Of a DNA stretch of 64,000 nt, positions 25,724-34,163 are shown piece by piece. The stretch's first letter is position 1. Each line of letters starts with the position of its first letter. The notes under the pieces were generated by a model. It was given only the letters and a program-made list of their open reading frames with translations. It ran no database searches and was not told where the DNA came from. The position numbers were made by a program, and so were the translations under genes. The stretch comes from Rhodoferax ferrireducens (lineage in GTDB: Bacteria; Pseudomonadota; Gammaproteobacteria; Burkholderiales; Burkholderiaceae_C): assembly GCF_003347515.1 (NCBI RefSeq), contig NZ_QEII01000323.1:1-64000 (forward strand), written 5' to 3'.

Positions 25724-26695
25724 TCAGGCACAGGCCTGGGCGGGCGTGATGCCAGTGGGCAACATGGTCTTGGGCAGGCCGGCGCGCCACAGCGTGCCGT
25801 GCAGGGTTTCGCCATCCAGCCAGTGCGCCACTTTCTGGCGCAGCGCCAGCAGGCGCTCAATATCCTGCCCGGTGGCGATGCCCATGCTGGCGAACATATA
25901 GGCCAGGTCTTCGATCGCCACATTGCCGCTGGCGCCCGGTGCGTGCGGGCAGCCGCCGATGCCGGCCAGGCAGGCGTCGAAGCGCGTCACGCCCATTTGC
26001 AGCGCGGCATACACATTGGCCACGCCCATGCCGCGGGTGTCGTGAAAATGGCCGCAATTGAGTTTGTCGCCGGCAATGGGCAGGGCTTGCGCGAACAAGT
26101 CGTGCACCATGGCCGGGTCGGCATAGCCCACGGTGTCGGCCAGGCCCACGCGGTCGGCACCGGCGTCCAGCACGGCCCGCAGCAGGCGCAGCACTTCGGC
26201 CGGCTCGACCCGGCCCTGCAGCGTGCAGCCGAAGGCCGTGCTCATGCCGACCTCGATCAGCGTGCGCGAACCGCTGGCATTGCGCGCCGCGACGATGCGG
26301 CCGATCTCGGCCACCACCTCGTCCGGCGTTTTGCGCAGGTTGGCCAGGCTGTGGGCATGGCTGGCGGAAATAGGCAGCAGCATCAGGTCAGCCTCGCACG
26401 CCATGGCCAGCTCAGCCCCCTTGAAGTTGGGCACCAGCACCGAAGCCGTGAGGCCGGGCAGGGTCTTGGCAAAGGCCAGCAGCTCGGCGGTGTCGGCCAG
26501 TTGCGGCAGCAAACGCGCCGGCACGAAGGAGCCGACTTCGATCTCGCGCTGGCCGGCATCAAAGGCATCCTGAATCCATGCCAGCTTCTGCTCGGTGGGC
26601 ATGACGCGGGTGATGCTTTGCAGGCCGTCGCGCAGTCCGACCTCGCGAAGGATGACGTAGCGGGGTAAAGCGGGGCTTGGGTGAGTGTGGTTCAT
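25724..26695 (-). CDS. Hydroxymethylglutaryl-CoA lyase-like protein
   Basis: 323 residues from the ATG at 26695. LREVGLRDGLQ, IEVGSFVPARLLPQ, STAFGCTLQG, LADTVGYADP, HFHDTRG and GIGGCPHAPGASGN cover the metal-binding and catalytic positions of HMG-CoA lyase (Claisen-type cleavage of a 3-hydroxy-3-methylacyl-CoA). It is the first gene of the minus-strand cluster and is transcribed divergently from the LysR gene at 26802. Whether the natural substrate is HMG-CoA, citramalyl-CoA or another branched acid cannot be read from sequence. Confidence 0.9.
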   Translation of the reverse strand: MNHTHPSPALPRYVILREVGLRDGLQSITRVMPTEQKLAWIQDAFDAGQREIEVGSFVPARLLPQLADTAELLAFAKTLPGLTASVLVPNFKGAELAMACEADLMLLPISASHAHSLANLRKTPDEVVAEIGRIVAARNASGSRTLIEVGMSTAFGCTLQGRVEPAEVLRLLRAVLDAGADRVGLADTVGYADPAMVHDLFAQALPIAGDKLNCGHFHDTRGMGVANVYAALQMGVTRFDACLAGIGGCPHAPGASGNVAIEDLAYMFASMGIATGQDIERLLALRQKVAHWLDGETLHGTLWRAGLPKTMLPTGITPAQACA

Positions 26696-26738
26696 GTGGG
26701 CGAGTTTAGATATGCCGGACAAGATAACGAAATAGATT

Positions 26739-26759
26739 TCGGAAGCGCTACCATTCCGA
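26739..26759. promoter_or_regulatory. Inverted repeat in divergent promoter (LysR operator candidate)
   Basis: TCGGAA-N9-TTCCGA is a perfect 6-bp dyad in the 106-bp gap between the lyase start (26695) and the divergent LysR start (26802). The spacing and position fit a LysR-type recognition site controlling both directions. Confidence 0.5.
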
Positions 26760-26801
26760 GATGGAACTTCTTGATCCTCCCCATTTCAGCCCTTGTTCAG
26801 C

Positions 26802-27719
26802 ATGCGCGATCTCGATTTAACCACCTTGCGCCTGTTCGTGACGGTGTGCGAAACCCGCAATATTGCGCGCGCCGGCGAGCAGGCCCACATCGTGGGCTCG
26901 GCCATCAGCAAGCGCCTGGCGCAATTGGAAAACACCGTCGGCACGCCTTTGCTGGTGCGCCGCCGCCGCGGCGTCGAGCCCACGCCGGCCGGCGAAACCC
27001 TGCTGGAGCACGCCCGCAGCATGCTGGCCAGTGCCGACCGGATCGAGCGCGACATGGCCGCCTATGCCTCCGGCATCAAGGGCCAGGTGCGGCTGCTGGC
27101 CACGGCCTCGGTGATGGCCGAAGCGCTGGCCGACGACGTCGCGGCGTTTCTGAAGAACCCGGCGCACCGTGACATCCGGGTCGACATGGAGGAACGCATC
27201 AGCCCGGACGTGGTGCGCGGCATCTGGCAAGGCAGCGCCTCGCTGGGCATCTGCTGGGCCAGCGAGCACGGTGCCGATCTGGGCGCGCTGCAGTCGCGTC
27301 CCTACCGCAGCGACCACCTGGCGATCGTGGTCCACCCCTCGCATCCGCTGGCGGGCGCCAGGTCAGTGCGTTTTGAGCAGACCCTGGACTATGAGCACGT
27401 CAGCCTGCCGGTCAGCAGTGCCGTGCAGGTGATGTTGCAACGTATGGCTGCGGCCTTAGGCCGGACCCTGGTGCACCGCGTGATCGTCTCCAACTTTGAA
27501 GCTGCCCTGCGCGTGGTGCATGCCAACCTGGCCATCAGCGTGGTGCCGCTGGAGGTGGCGCGGCCTTACGCCGCCGGCCATGCGCTGTGCCTGATTCCGC
27601 TGGAGGAAGTCTGGGCGCGGCGGCATTTTGCGATCTGTTTTCGGGATGAGGCGGCTCTGTCGGCGGCGGCGCGCTTGCTGCTGGCGCATTTGCAGACACC
27701 CGGCGCCGGCATGGCGTGA
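26802..27719 (+). CDS. LysR-type transcriptional regulator
   Basis: 305 residues from the ATG at 26802 (a TTG three codons upstream is the alternative). The HTH region reads LRLFVTVCETRNIARAGEQAHIVGSAISKRLAQLE, followed by a typical effector domain. It is divergent from the lyase/CoA-transferase/Bug cluster and is the most likely activator of that cluster; the inverted repeat at 26739-26759 is a candidate binding site. Confidence 0.9.
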   Translation: MRDLDLTTLRLFVTVCETRNIARAGEQAHIVGSAISKRLAQLENTVGTPLLVRRRRGVEPTPAGETLLEHARSMLASADRIERDMAAYASGIKGQVRLLATASVMAEALADDVAAFLKNPAHRDIRVDMEERISPDVVRGIWQGSASLGICWASEHGADLGALQSRPYRSDHLAIVVHPSHPLAGARSVRFEQTLDYEHVSLPVSSAVQVMLQRMAAALGRTLVHRVIVSNFEAALRVVHANLAISVVPLEVARPYAAGHALCLIPLEEVWARRHFAICFRDEAALSAAARLLLAHLQTPGAGMA

Positions 27720-27744
27720 ATCAGGGTTTATAGCGCGATAGGCC

Positions 27745-28176
27745 TCAACCCAGATGCGTATGCCGTTCGGGTTTGGGCTCGGTTTCCATCGCCGCCAGCC
27801 CTTGCAGAATGCCACAGGCATTGACCGCCTGTTCGCTTTGACAGCGCTCGCGCAAGGCCCCCAGTTGTTGCTTGAGTTGCGTGAGTTCCCGCAGACGTTC
27901 ATCGACATGGGCGATGTGCTGGTCAAACACCTCACTGATGGCGCCGCAGCCTTCGGCGGGCTGATCGGCCAGCCGCAGCAGGGCATGAATTTCACCGTGG
28001 CTCATGTCCAGCGCGCGGCAGTTGCGGATGAAGCGCAAACGCTCCACATGCGCCGGGCCGTACACCCGAAAGTTGCCTGGCGTGCGCGCGGGCGCTGGCA
28101 GCAGGCCTTCCTTCTCGTAATAGCGCACCGTCTCCACCGTGCATTGCGCCACCTGTGCCAATTCACCGATTTTCAT
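27745..28176 (-). CDS. cadR: MerR-family Cd(II)/Pb(II)-responsive regulator (CadR/PbrR type)
   Basis: 143 residues. The MerR HTH starts MKIGELAQVAQCTVETVRYYEKEGLL. Three C-terminal-domain cysteines, C77, C112 and C121, match the thiolate set of CadR/PbrR, and the C-terminus ends in a short His-containing tail (ERHTHLG). Transcribed divergently from a CPC-type P-ATPase, with a 19-bp-spacer promoter in between, which is the classical arrangement. It should hold the promoter off without metal and untwist it with Cd(II) or Pb(II). Confidence 0.9.
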   Translation of the reverse strand: MKIGELAQVAQCTVETVRYYEKEGLLPAPARTPGNFRVYGPAHVERLRFIRNCRALDMSHGEIHALLRLADQPAEGCGAISEVFDQHIAHVDERLRELTQLKQQLGALRERCQSEQAVNACGILQGLAAMETEPKPERHTHLG

Positions 28177-28195
28177 GAGGGACTCCAGAAATACC

Positions 28196-28226
28196 TTGAC
28201 TCTATAGTAACTTCAGGTTGCCTAAT
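28196..28226 (+). promoter_or_regulatory. MerR-type promoter/operator of the metal-exporting ATPase gene
   Basis: A -35 TTGACT (28196-28201) and a -10-like CCTAAT (28221-28226) are 19 bp apart, longer than the normal 17 bp and typical of MerR-activated promoters. The spacer holds an imperfect dyad around CTATAG...CTTCAGG similar to CadR/PbrR operators. Confidence 0.75.
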
Positions 28227-28253
28227 GGGCTGAATCAGTTTCAGGAACACGCC

Positions 28254-30470
28254 ATGTCAGCCCAGCACCAGCACGATACACACGACCACGACCATTCACA
28301 TGCCACGGCCTGTTGTGACCATAGTGCGGATCAGCCCTTGGTGCAACTCGGCCAGCCCGAGACGCGCCGTGACGGCATTCAAACCCCTATCCGCATCATG
28401 CAGATGGATTGCCCCACCGAAGAAGCGCTGTTGCGCAAGAAGCTGGGCGGCATGGCCGGTGTGGCGGGCATGGATTTCAACCTGATGCAGCGAGTGCTGA
28501 CGGTGACGCACGAGCCCAAAGCCATAGAGACCATTTTGGCGGCTGTCCGTTCATTGGGCTTCACGCCCGAGATTGCCTGCGATACGTCGGCCCACTCCGA
28601 GCCCACGCCGGAGCCTGTCAAACCCTGGTGGCCGTTGGTGCTGGCGGGCGTGGCTGCCATTGGCTCAGAGCTTGCTCATTGGGCCGGACTGCCTACATGG
28701 GTGGCGGCCTTGCTGGCCATGGCAGCAGTCTTGGCCTGCGGCATCACGACCTACAAGAAGGGTTGGATTGCCATCCGCAACGGCAATCTCAACATCAACG
28801 CGCTGATGAGCATCGCCGTGACCGGTGCACTCCTGCTGGGCCAGTGGCCTGAAGCGGCCATGGTGATGGTGCTGTTCACGATTGCCGAGCTGATCGAGGC
28901 CAAGTCGCTAGACCGGGCGCGCCATGCCATCCGAGGCTTGATGCAGCTCGCGCCAGAACGCGCCACTGTCTTGCAAGCTGACGGGACTTGGGGCGAGGTC
29001 GCCGCAAAGTCGGTTCAAGTGGACGCCCGCGTTCGTATCAAACCCGGCGAACGCATCGCCTTGGACGGAACCATCGTCAGTGGGCGCTCAAACATCAACC
29101 AGGCACCGATCACGGGTGAGAGCCTGCCGGTGGAAAAAGCCGAAGGCGATCCTGTATTTGCCGGGACGATCAACGAATCCGGTTCCTTCGAGTACGCCGT
29201 CACAGCGGCAGCGGGCGACAGCACCCTGGCGCGCATCATCCATGCCGTCGAAGCCGCGCAAGGGGCGCGCGCGCCAACGCAGCGTTTCGTCGATCGCTTC
29301 GCGCAGGTCTATACCCCGGTGGTGTTCGCCATGGCGGTGGCCGTTGCCGTTTTACCGCCGCTGTTGTTGGGTGGGGACTGGTTTGACTGGGTCTACAAGG
29401 CGCTCGTTTTGCTCGTCATTGCCTGCCCTTGCGCGCTGGTGATTTCAACCCCTGTCACCATCGTGAGTGGCCTGGCCGCCGCGGCGCGCCAGGGCATTCT
29501 CGTCAAAGGTGGTGTTTATCTGGAAGAGGGCCGCAAGCTGGCCTGGCTGGCGCTCGACAAGACCGGCACCCTCACCCACGGCAGGCCCGCACAGACGGAT
29601 TTCGTGGTGTTGAATGGCTGGAACGAGACCGAGGTTCGCAGTCTGGCCGCCAGTCTGGCCAGTCGCTCGGATCACCCGGTGTCACGCGCTTTGGCCGAAG
29701 CGGCCAAACGCGATGGCGTTGTCTTGCGAAATGTGGAAGAGTTTGAGGCGCTGCCCGGGCGCGGCACCAAAGGTTTGATTGACGGCAAGCGCTACCACCT
29801 GGGCAATCACCGCCTGATTCATGAGCAAGGCCGATGCTCGGACGAGCTGGAAGCGCGTCTGTCGGCCCTGGAAGAACAAGGCAAAACCGTAATCTTGCTG
29901 ACCGACGAACAGAGTGTGCATGGCTTGTTCGCCGTGGCGGACACGGTCAAGGACAGCAGCCGCCAGGCGATAGCAGAACTGCACGCCTTGGGGATCAAAA
30001 CCATCATGCTGACGGGCGACAACGCCCACACGGCACGGGCGATCGCCGCTCAGGTCGGTATCGACGAAGCCCGTGGCGATTTGCTGCCCGAGGACAAGCT
30101 CAAGGCGATTGAAAGCAAGCTCGGCAAAGAGGGTGCGGTCGGCATGGTCGGTGACGGCATCAATGACGCGCCGGCGCTGGCACGTTCCGACATTGGTTTC
30201 GCCATGGGTGCCGCGGGCACGGGGACGGCCATCGAGACGGCCGACGTGGCCTTGATGGATGACGACCTGCGCAAGTTGCCGCGCTTTGTTCGCTTGTCGC
30301 GCGACACCCATGCGCTATTGATTCAAAACATCGTGCTGGCGCTGGGCATCAAGGCTGTTTTTCTGGTCCTGACACTGACCGGCGCAGGCACGATGTGGAT
30401 GGCGGTGTTTGCCGACGTGGGGGCGAGCTTGCTGGTGGTCGGCAATGGCCTGCGTTTGTTGCGGAAGTAG
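28254..30470 (+). CDS. cadA: Heavy-metal (Cd/Zn/Pb) exporting P1B-type ATPase
   Basis: 738 residues from the ATG at 28254. A His-rich N-terminus (HQHDTHDHDHSH) and one HMA-like domain with MDCPTEE precede the membrane part. CPC (391-393), the phosphorylation Asp435 in DKTGTLT, and the hinge GDGINDAPAL (from 633) are intact. It pumps divalent soft metals out of the cytoplasm. Regulated by the divergent CadR/PbrR-type protein. Confidence in metal specificity beyond Cd/Zn/Pb is low. Confidence 0.92.
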   Translation: MSAQHQHDTHDHDHSHATACCDHSADQPLVQLGQPETRRDGIQTPIRIMQMDCPTEEALLRKKLGGMAGVAGMDFNLMQRVLTVTHEPKAIETILAAVRSLGFTPEIACDTSAHSEPTPEPVKPWWPLVLAGVAAIGSELAHWAGLPTWVAALLAMAAVLACGITTYKKGWIAIRNGNLNINALMSIAVTGALLLGQWPEAAMVMVLFTIAELIEAKSLDRARHAIRGLMQLAPERATVLQADGTWGEVAAKSVQVDARVRIKPGERIALDGTIVSGRSNINQAPITGESLPVEKAEGDPVFAGTINESGSFEYAVTAAAGDSTLARIIHAVEAAQGARAPTQRFVDRFAQVYTPVVFAMAVAVAVLPPLLLGGDWFDWVYKALVLLVIACPCALVISTPVTIVSGLAAAARQGILVKGGVYLEEGRKLAWLALDKTGTLTHGRPAQTDFVVLNGWNETEVRSLAASLASRSDHPVSRALAEAAKRDGVVLRNVEEFEALPGRGTKGLIDGKRYHLGNHRLIHEQGRCSDELEARLSALEEQGKTVILLTDEQSVHGLFAVADTVKDSSRQAIAELHALGIKTIMLTGDNAHTARAIAAQVGIDEARGDLLPEDKLKAIESKLGKEGAVGMVGDGINDAPALARSDIGFAMGAAGTGTAIETADVALMDDDLRKLPRFVRLSRDTHALLIQNIVLALGIKAVFLVLTLTGAGTMWMAVFADVGASLLVVGNGLRLLRK

Positions 30471-30508
30471 CCCGCCTCCGCCTGACTCGGGGTTTTATAC
30501 GACCCAAT

Positions 30509-33500
30509 TCAAGGCCTCAGCACCCCATCAAAATGGTCGATATCGGCCCGATCCTGCAAGCGCTGAATCAGCTGTTTTTGGGATGCGATGTCTTGCATCA
30601 ATACCGCGAAGGCCTCCTGGGACACGGGTTTGCTGAACAGGTAGCCCTGGTAGATGGGACAGCCGTGTTGGTGAAGAAATTCGCGCTGGGCCTCGGTCTC
30701 CACGCCTTCGGCAATCACGTCCAGCCCCAGACTTTGGGCCAGCGTGATGATGGCCTGCACCACCACGGCATCGTTGGGGCCGTCTGGCAGGTTGTGCACA
30801 AACGACTGGTCAATCTTCAACTGATTCAGCGGAAGCTGGGTGAGGTAGGACAGGGATGAATAACCAGTGCCGAAGTCGTCCATGGAAAAGCTCAGCCCGA
30901 GCGCTTTGAGCTGTTGCATCTTTGCGATGGTGTCGCTGATGTTGTCAAGCACCAGGCTTTCGGTCAGTTCGAGTTTCAGGCGTGTTGCCGGGGCCCCCGT
31001 GCTCAGCAGCGCGTAACGCACCCGGTCAACGAAATCCGTCTGATGGAACTGGCGTGCACTGACATTCACGGACAGGTACAGGTCACGGTGAAGCGGATCA
31101 CGCGACCAGGCGGCGAGTCGCTCACAGGCCTCTTCAAGCACCCATTGCCCCAGCGGCAGGATCAGGCCGGTTTCTTCCGCCAGGGGGATGAACTGGGCCG
31201 GTGACACGAGGCCGCGCGTGGGATGGTTCCAGCGCAGCAGGGCCTCCGCGCCGACAATCCCCACCTGGCCATGAACCTGCGCCTGATAGTGAAGCACAAA
31301 TTGCTGGCTCTTGATGCCTTGGCGCATGGCGGTTTCCATGTCGGCCCGGGCAGCCAGGGAGGCTTGCATGTCGGGGTCGAAGAAACGCAAGGTGTTGCGC
31401 CCCGCTGACTTGGCCTGGTACATGGCGATGTCGGCCTGCTTGAGCAGGTCATCCACCGAATTCTCGTTGCCGACAAACAGGGTGGCACCGATGCTGGGTG
31501 TGCTGTGGTGTGTGCGGTCTCCCATCACATAGGACTGGTTCAAGGTTGACAACACTTTTTCGCCGATGGCCTGGGCCTGCGCAGCGGCCTCCTGCGGTTG
31601 CTCGCTCAAACCCTCCAGCATGACCACGAACTCGTCACCGCCCAAGCGCGAGATGGTGTCACCATCGCGCACACAGGTGGCCAAGCGGTGGGCGACCTCG
31701 ATCAGCAAGCGGTCCCCGACATCATGGCCACAGGTGTCGTTGAGCATTTTGAAATTATCCAGGTCAATGAACAGCAAGGCCCCCATGTGTTGGGTACGCG
31801 CACTACCGGTCATGGCTCGATCCAGACGGTCCATCAGAAGGCGCCGGTTGGGCAACTCCGTCAGGGGGTCGTAAAAGGCCAGGCGCTCGATGCGCTGCTC
31901 CGCCGCCGTGCGCTCGCTGCGGGTACGCAGGGAGACGATGCCAAAGGCCAGATCGTCGGCGAGCTCTTCCAGCAGGCGTTGCTCTTCGATCGTGAAGGCA
32001 TGGGCTTCGGTGGCGTAGATGCCCAGCATGCCAAAGGTGCTGCCGCCTTCGTCTTTCAGCGGCAGGGCAATGCAGGAACGGTACCCGCGTTGCAATGCGG
32101 CTTCACGCCAGGGTTGCGTCTGGGGGTCTGCGGCGAAATCGTCAACACCCGCAATGTCGCCGGTTCGAATGGCGGCTCCGCTGGGTTCGTCGGTGTCGGC
32201 CCAGGTGAACCGGGTGTGTTCCAGGTAGCCCATGTCGGCACCCGCCTTGGCCACCGGGCGCACGGTTCTGGCTTCATCGTGCTCGGCGTAGCCGACCCAT
32301 GCCATGCGGTAGTCAGCCTCCTCGCACACGATGCGGCAGATGTTTTCCAGCAGGGTCTGCTCATCTTCCGCACGCACCAGAACCTGGTTGCAGTCGCTGA
32401 TGGCACGCAACTCCCGATTCAGGCGACGCATGACCAGTTCATCCTGCTTGCGCTTGGTGAGGTCATAGGCCAGGCCAACGAATCCCGTGATGCGCGCGCG
32501 CTCATCCCGCAACGCGGTCACCGACAGGTTGACCGGAATGCGTGTCCCGTCTTTACGAATGTAGGTCCATTCGTTCTCCTCAGGCAGATTGCGACGCGGG
32601 CGGGCCGCAAACACATCAAATCCAGGGGCAATCGTTTCCCCCAGTTGCTCGGTCAATTGGGTGGCGTACCGGGCAAGCTCTTGCGGATCGTGCCAAAGCG
32701 CGGGGGTCTGCTGGTTCACCACCTCTTCGGCGGTGTAGCCCAGCAAGCGCTCGGCAGCAGGATTGAAGCTGGTCACGATGCCATCGGGTGAGGCGGAGAT
32801 GACACCGTAGGCCACATTGTCCAGAATCGTGCGCTGGAAGAAGGTGAGCCGCTGCAAATCCTCTTCGCGCTGCTGAATCGCTGCCATCATGTCGTTGAAG
32901 CTCTGCCCCAGGCGGGCCACTTCGTCGCTCCCATTCGATGGCACGCGATGCCTGTAGTCCGCCTTGGCGCGAGCGAGTTCGGCCGCGTGCGTCAGGGACG
33001 CGATGGGGCGCACGATGGTGCGACGCAGAACCGCCAACTGACCCAGTGTGGCAATCAGAAATACGAGCGCACCGACACCAAAGAGCCACAGGACCTGCCG
33101 GGTTTGCTCGCCGAGTTGATTCAAGCCCATCCTGATGTGCAGCCGCGCGCCGTGAGGCAAGGCTTGCAGCATGTCTGCCGTATCGTGGCTGATATACAGG
33201 CCGTTGGGCTTGTCCGGCAGGACCCCAGGCGTGGCGTTGGACGTGCGGGTGAAGCTGGCCAGCGGGCGCTTGTTGTCCAGATAAATCACGGCCTGCAGGA
33301 TTTGTGGGTTGACCCGCAAGGTGTTCAGGATTTCAGTGGCGCGCTGCGGGTCTTCAAAAGCCACAGCCGCGTCGGTGCCCACCGAAACCAATTGCGCATA
33401 GGGCTCCATGATTTGCCGTGTCCGGTCTTCAAGCGTAAAACGCTGATACAGCACCAGGCCCGCACCCGCCACCACAAACGCCAACAGGGCAGCACCCAGC

Positions 33501-33544
33501 AGCACGAGCGCCAACCGGTTGTGAATACTGAGTTTGCGAACCAT
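30509..33544 (-). CDS. Membrane GGDEF/EAL protein with HAMP, PAS and GAF domains (YfiN-like)
   Basis: 1011 residues. A transmembrane helix at about 9-33, a periplasmic region (CHASE8-like, with VSVGTDAAVAFEDPQRA) and a second helix near 150-172 are followed by HAMP, PAS (about 240-365), GAF (about 385-545), GGDEF (635-639) and EAL (767-769) domains, with SMDDFGTGYSSL later. The N-terminal half resembles YfiN/TpbB, whose cyclase is inhibited by periplasmic YfiR. The stop lies 38 bp from the convergent ATPase gene. The upstream yfiR-like gene ends 3 bp before its start, so they are one operon. Confidence 0.88.
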   Translation of the reverse strand: MVRKLSIHNRLALVLLGAALLAFVVAGAGLVLYQRFTLEDRTRQIMEPYAQLVSVGTDAAVAFEDPQRATEILNTLRVNPQILQAVIYLDNKRPLASFTRTSNATPGVLPDKPNGLYISHDTADMLQALPHGARLHIRMGLNQLGEQTRQVLWLFGVGALVFLIATLGQLAVLRRTIVRPIASLTHAAELARAKADYRHRVPSNGSDEVARLGQSFNDMMAAIQQREEDLQRLTFFQRTILDNVAYGVISASPDGIVTSFNPAAERLLGYTAEEVVNQQTPALWHDPQELARYATQLTEQLGETIAPGFDVFAARPRRNLPEENEWTYIRKDGTRIPVNLSVTALRDERARITGFVGLAYDLTKRKQDELVMRRLNRELRAISDCNQVLVRAEDEQTLLENICRIVCEEADYRMAWVGYAEHDEARTVRPVAKAGADMGYLEHTRFTWADTDEPSGAAIRTGDIAGVDDFAADPQTQPWREAALQRGYRSCIALPLKDEGGSTFGMLGIYATEAHAFTIEEQRLLEELADDLAFGIVSLRTRSERTAAEQRIERLAFYDPLTELPNRRLLMDRLDRAMTGSARTQHMGALLFIDLDNFKMLNDTCGHDVGDRLLIEVAHRLATCVRDGDTISRLGGDEFVVMLEGLSEQPQEAAAQAQAIGEKVLSTLNQSYVMGDRTHHSTPSIGATLFVGNENSVDDLLKQADIAMYQAKSAGRNTLRFFDPDMQASLAARADMETAMRQGIKSQQFVLHYQAQVHGQVGIVGAEALLRWNHPTRGLVSPAQFIPLAEETGLILPLGQWVLEEACERLAAWSRDPLHRDLYLSVNVSARQFHQTDFVDRVRYALLSTGAPATRLKLELTESLVLDNISDTIAKMQQLKALGLSFSMDDFGTGYSSLSYLTQLPLNQLKIDQSFVHNLPDGPNDAVVVQAIITLAQSLGLDVIAEGVETEAQREFLHQHGCPIYQGYLFSKPVSQEAFAVLMQDIASQKQLIQRLQDRADIDHFDGVLRP

Positions 33545-33547
33545 GGC

Positions 33548-34147
33548 TCAGCGCACCTTTCGGATCACGCCATTCTCGAGAATCTCATGCGAGACTTCCA
33601 GCATCCGGGTCTGGACGGCCAGCGAAACCGCGCGTGCCTGGTCAAGATTGATGCTCATGCGCACCCGGTCTTCGACCTGGAAGCGGATCACACCCCCTTC
33701 GCGCAGGAATTCCGGCGCGTCGCCCACCGTCAGGATGGGCTTGCCTTTTAATTCACCCAGGACGGCGCGGCGTGCAACCGGGTTGTCAAGGGCCACAAAA
33801 ACGATGTGGCAGCCCGGCAGTTTGTGCAGTGTGTCTGCGCGGTAAATTTCAAAGGGGTGACCTTGTTCGGTGCGGCCCTTGAACGTGTTCTCCAGCATAT
33901 CGCCAAACGGATCGCGGCCCACGATGCAGACCCGCCAAGGGCCGAGGCCATTCGGGAAAGCACTGCTGGGCCAGGTCACGTAGTGGGCGAAATTGCGCAG
34001 AAAGGCGGCCTTGACCCGGTTCGGGTTTTCTGCCGTCAACTCCTGGCTTGCGACGTAGGCCTGCACCGGCAGTATGAGCAGGGCCAAGGCCAGCCGGGCG
34101 ATCCAGGTCCAGCATGCTGAACGGCAGGGACTGGGGGTGGTTGTCAT
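33548..34147 (-). CDS. YfiR-family periplasmic regulator of a diguanylate cyclase
   Basis: 199 residues from the ATG at 34147; the longer start at 34198 would overlap the upstream receptor gene by 35 bp. A signal peptide (ARLALALLILPVQA) is followed by KAAFLRNFAHYVTWP, VCIVGRDPFGD, and the C-terminal GGVIRFQVEDRVRMSINL, which are the defining motifs of the YfiR/DUF4154 family. In Pseudomonas YfiR binds the YfiN periplasmic domain and represses cyclic di-GMP synthesis. Here it lies between a TonB receptor gene and the YfiN-like gene. Confidence 0.88.
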   Translation of the reverse strand: MTTTPSPCRSACWTWIARLALALLILPVQAYVASQELTAENPNRVKAAFLRNFAHYVTWPSSAFPNGLGPWRVCIVGRDPFGDMLENTFKGRTEQGHPFEIYRADTLHKLPGCHIVFVALDNPVARRAVLGELKGKPILTVGDAPEFLREGGVIRFQVEDRVRMSINLDQARAVSLAVQTRMLEVSHEILENGVIRKVR

Positions 34148-34163
34148 GAACGTGGCCCGGTGC

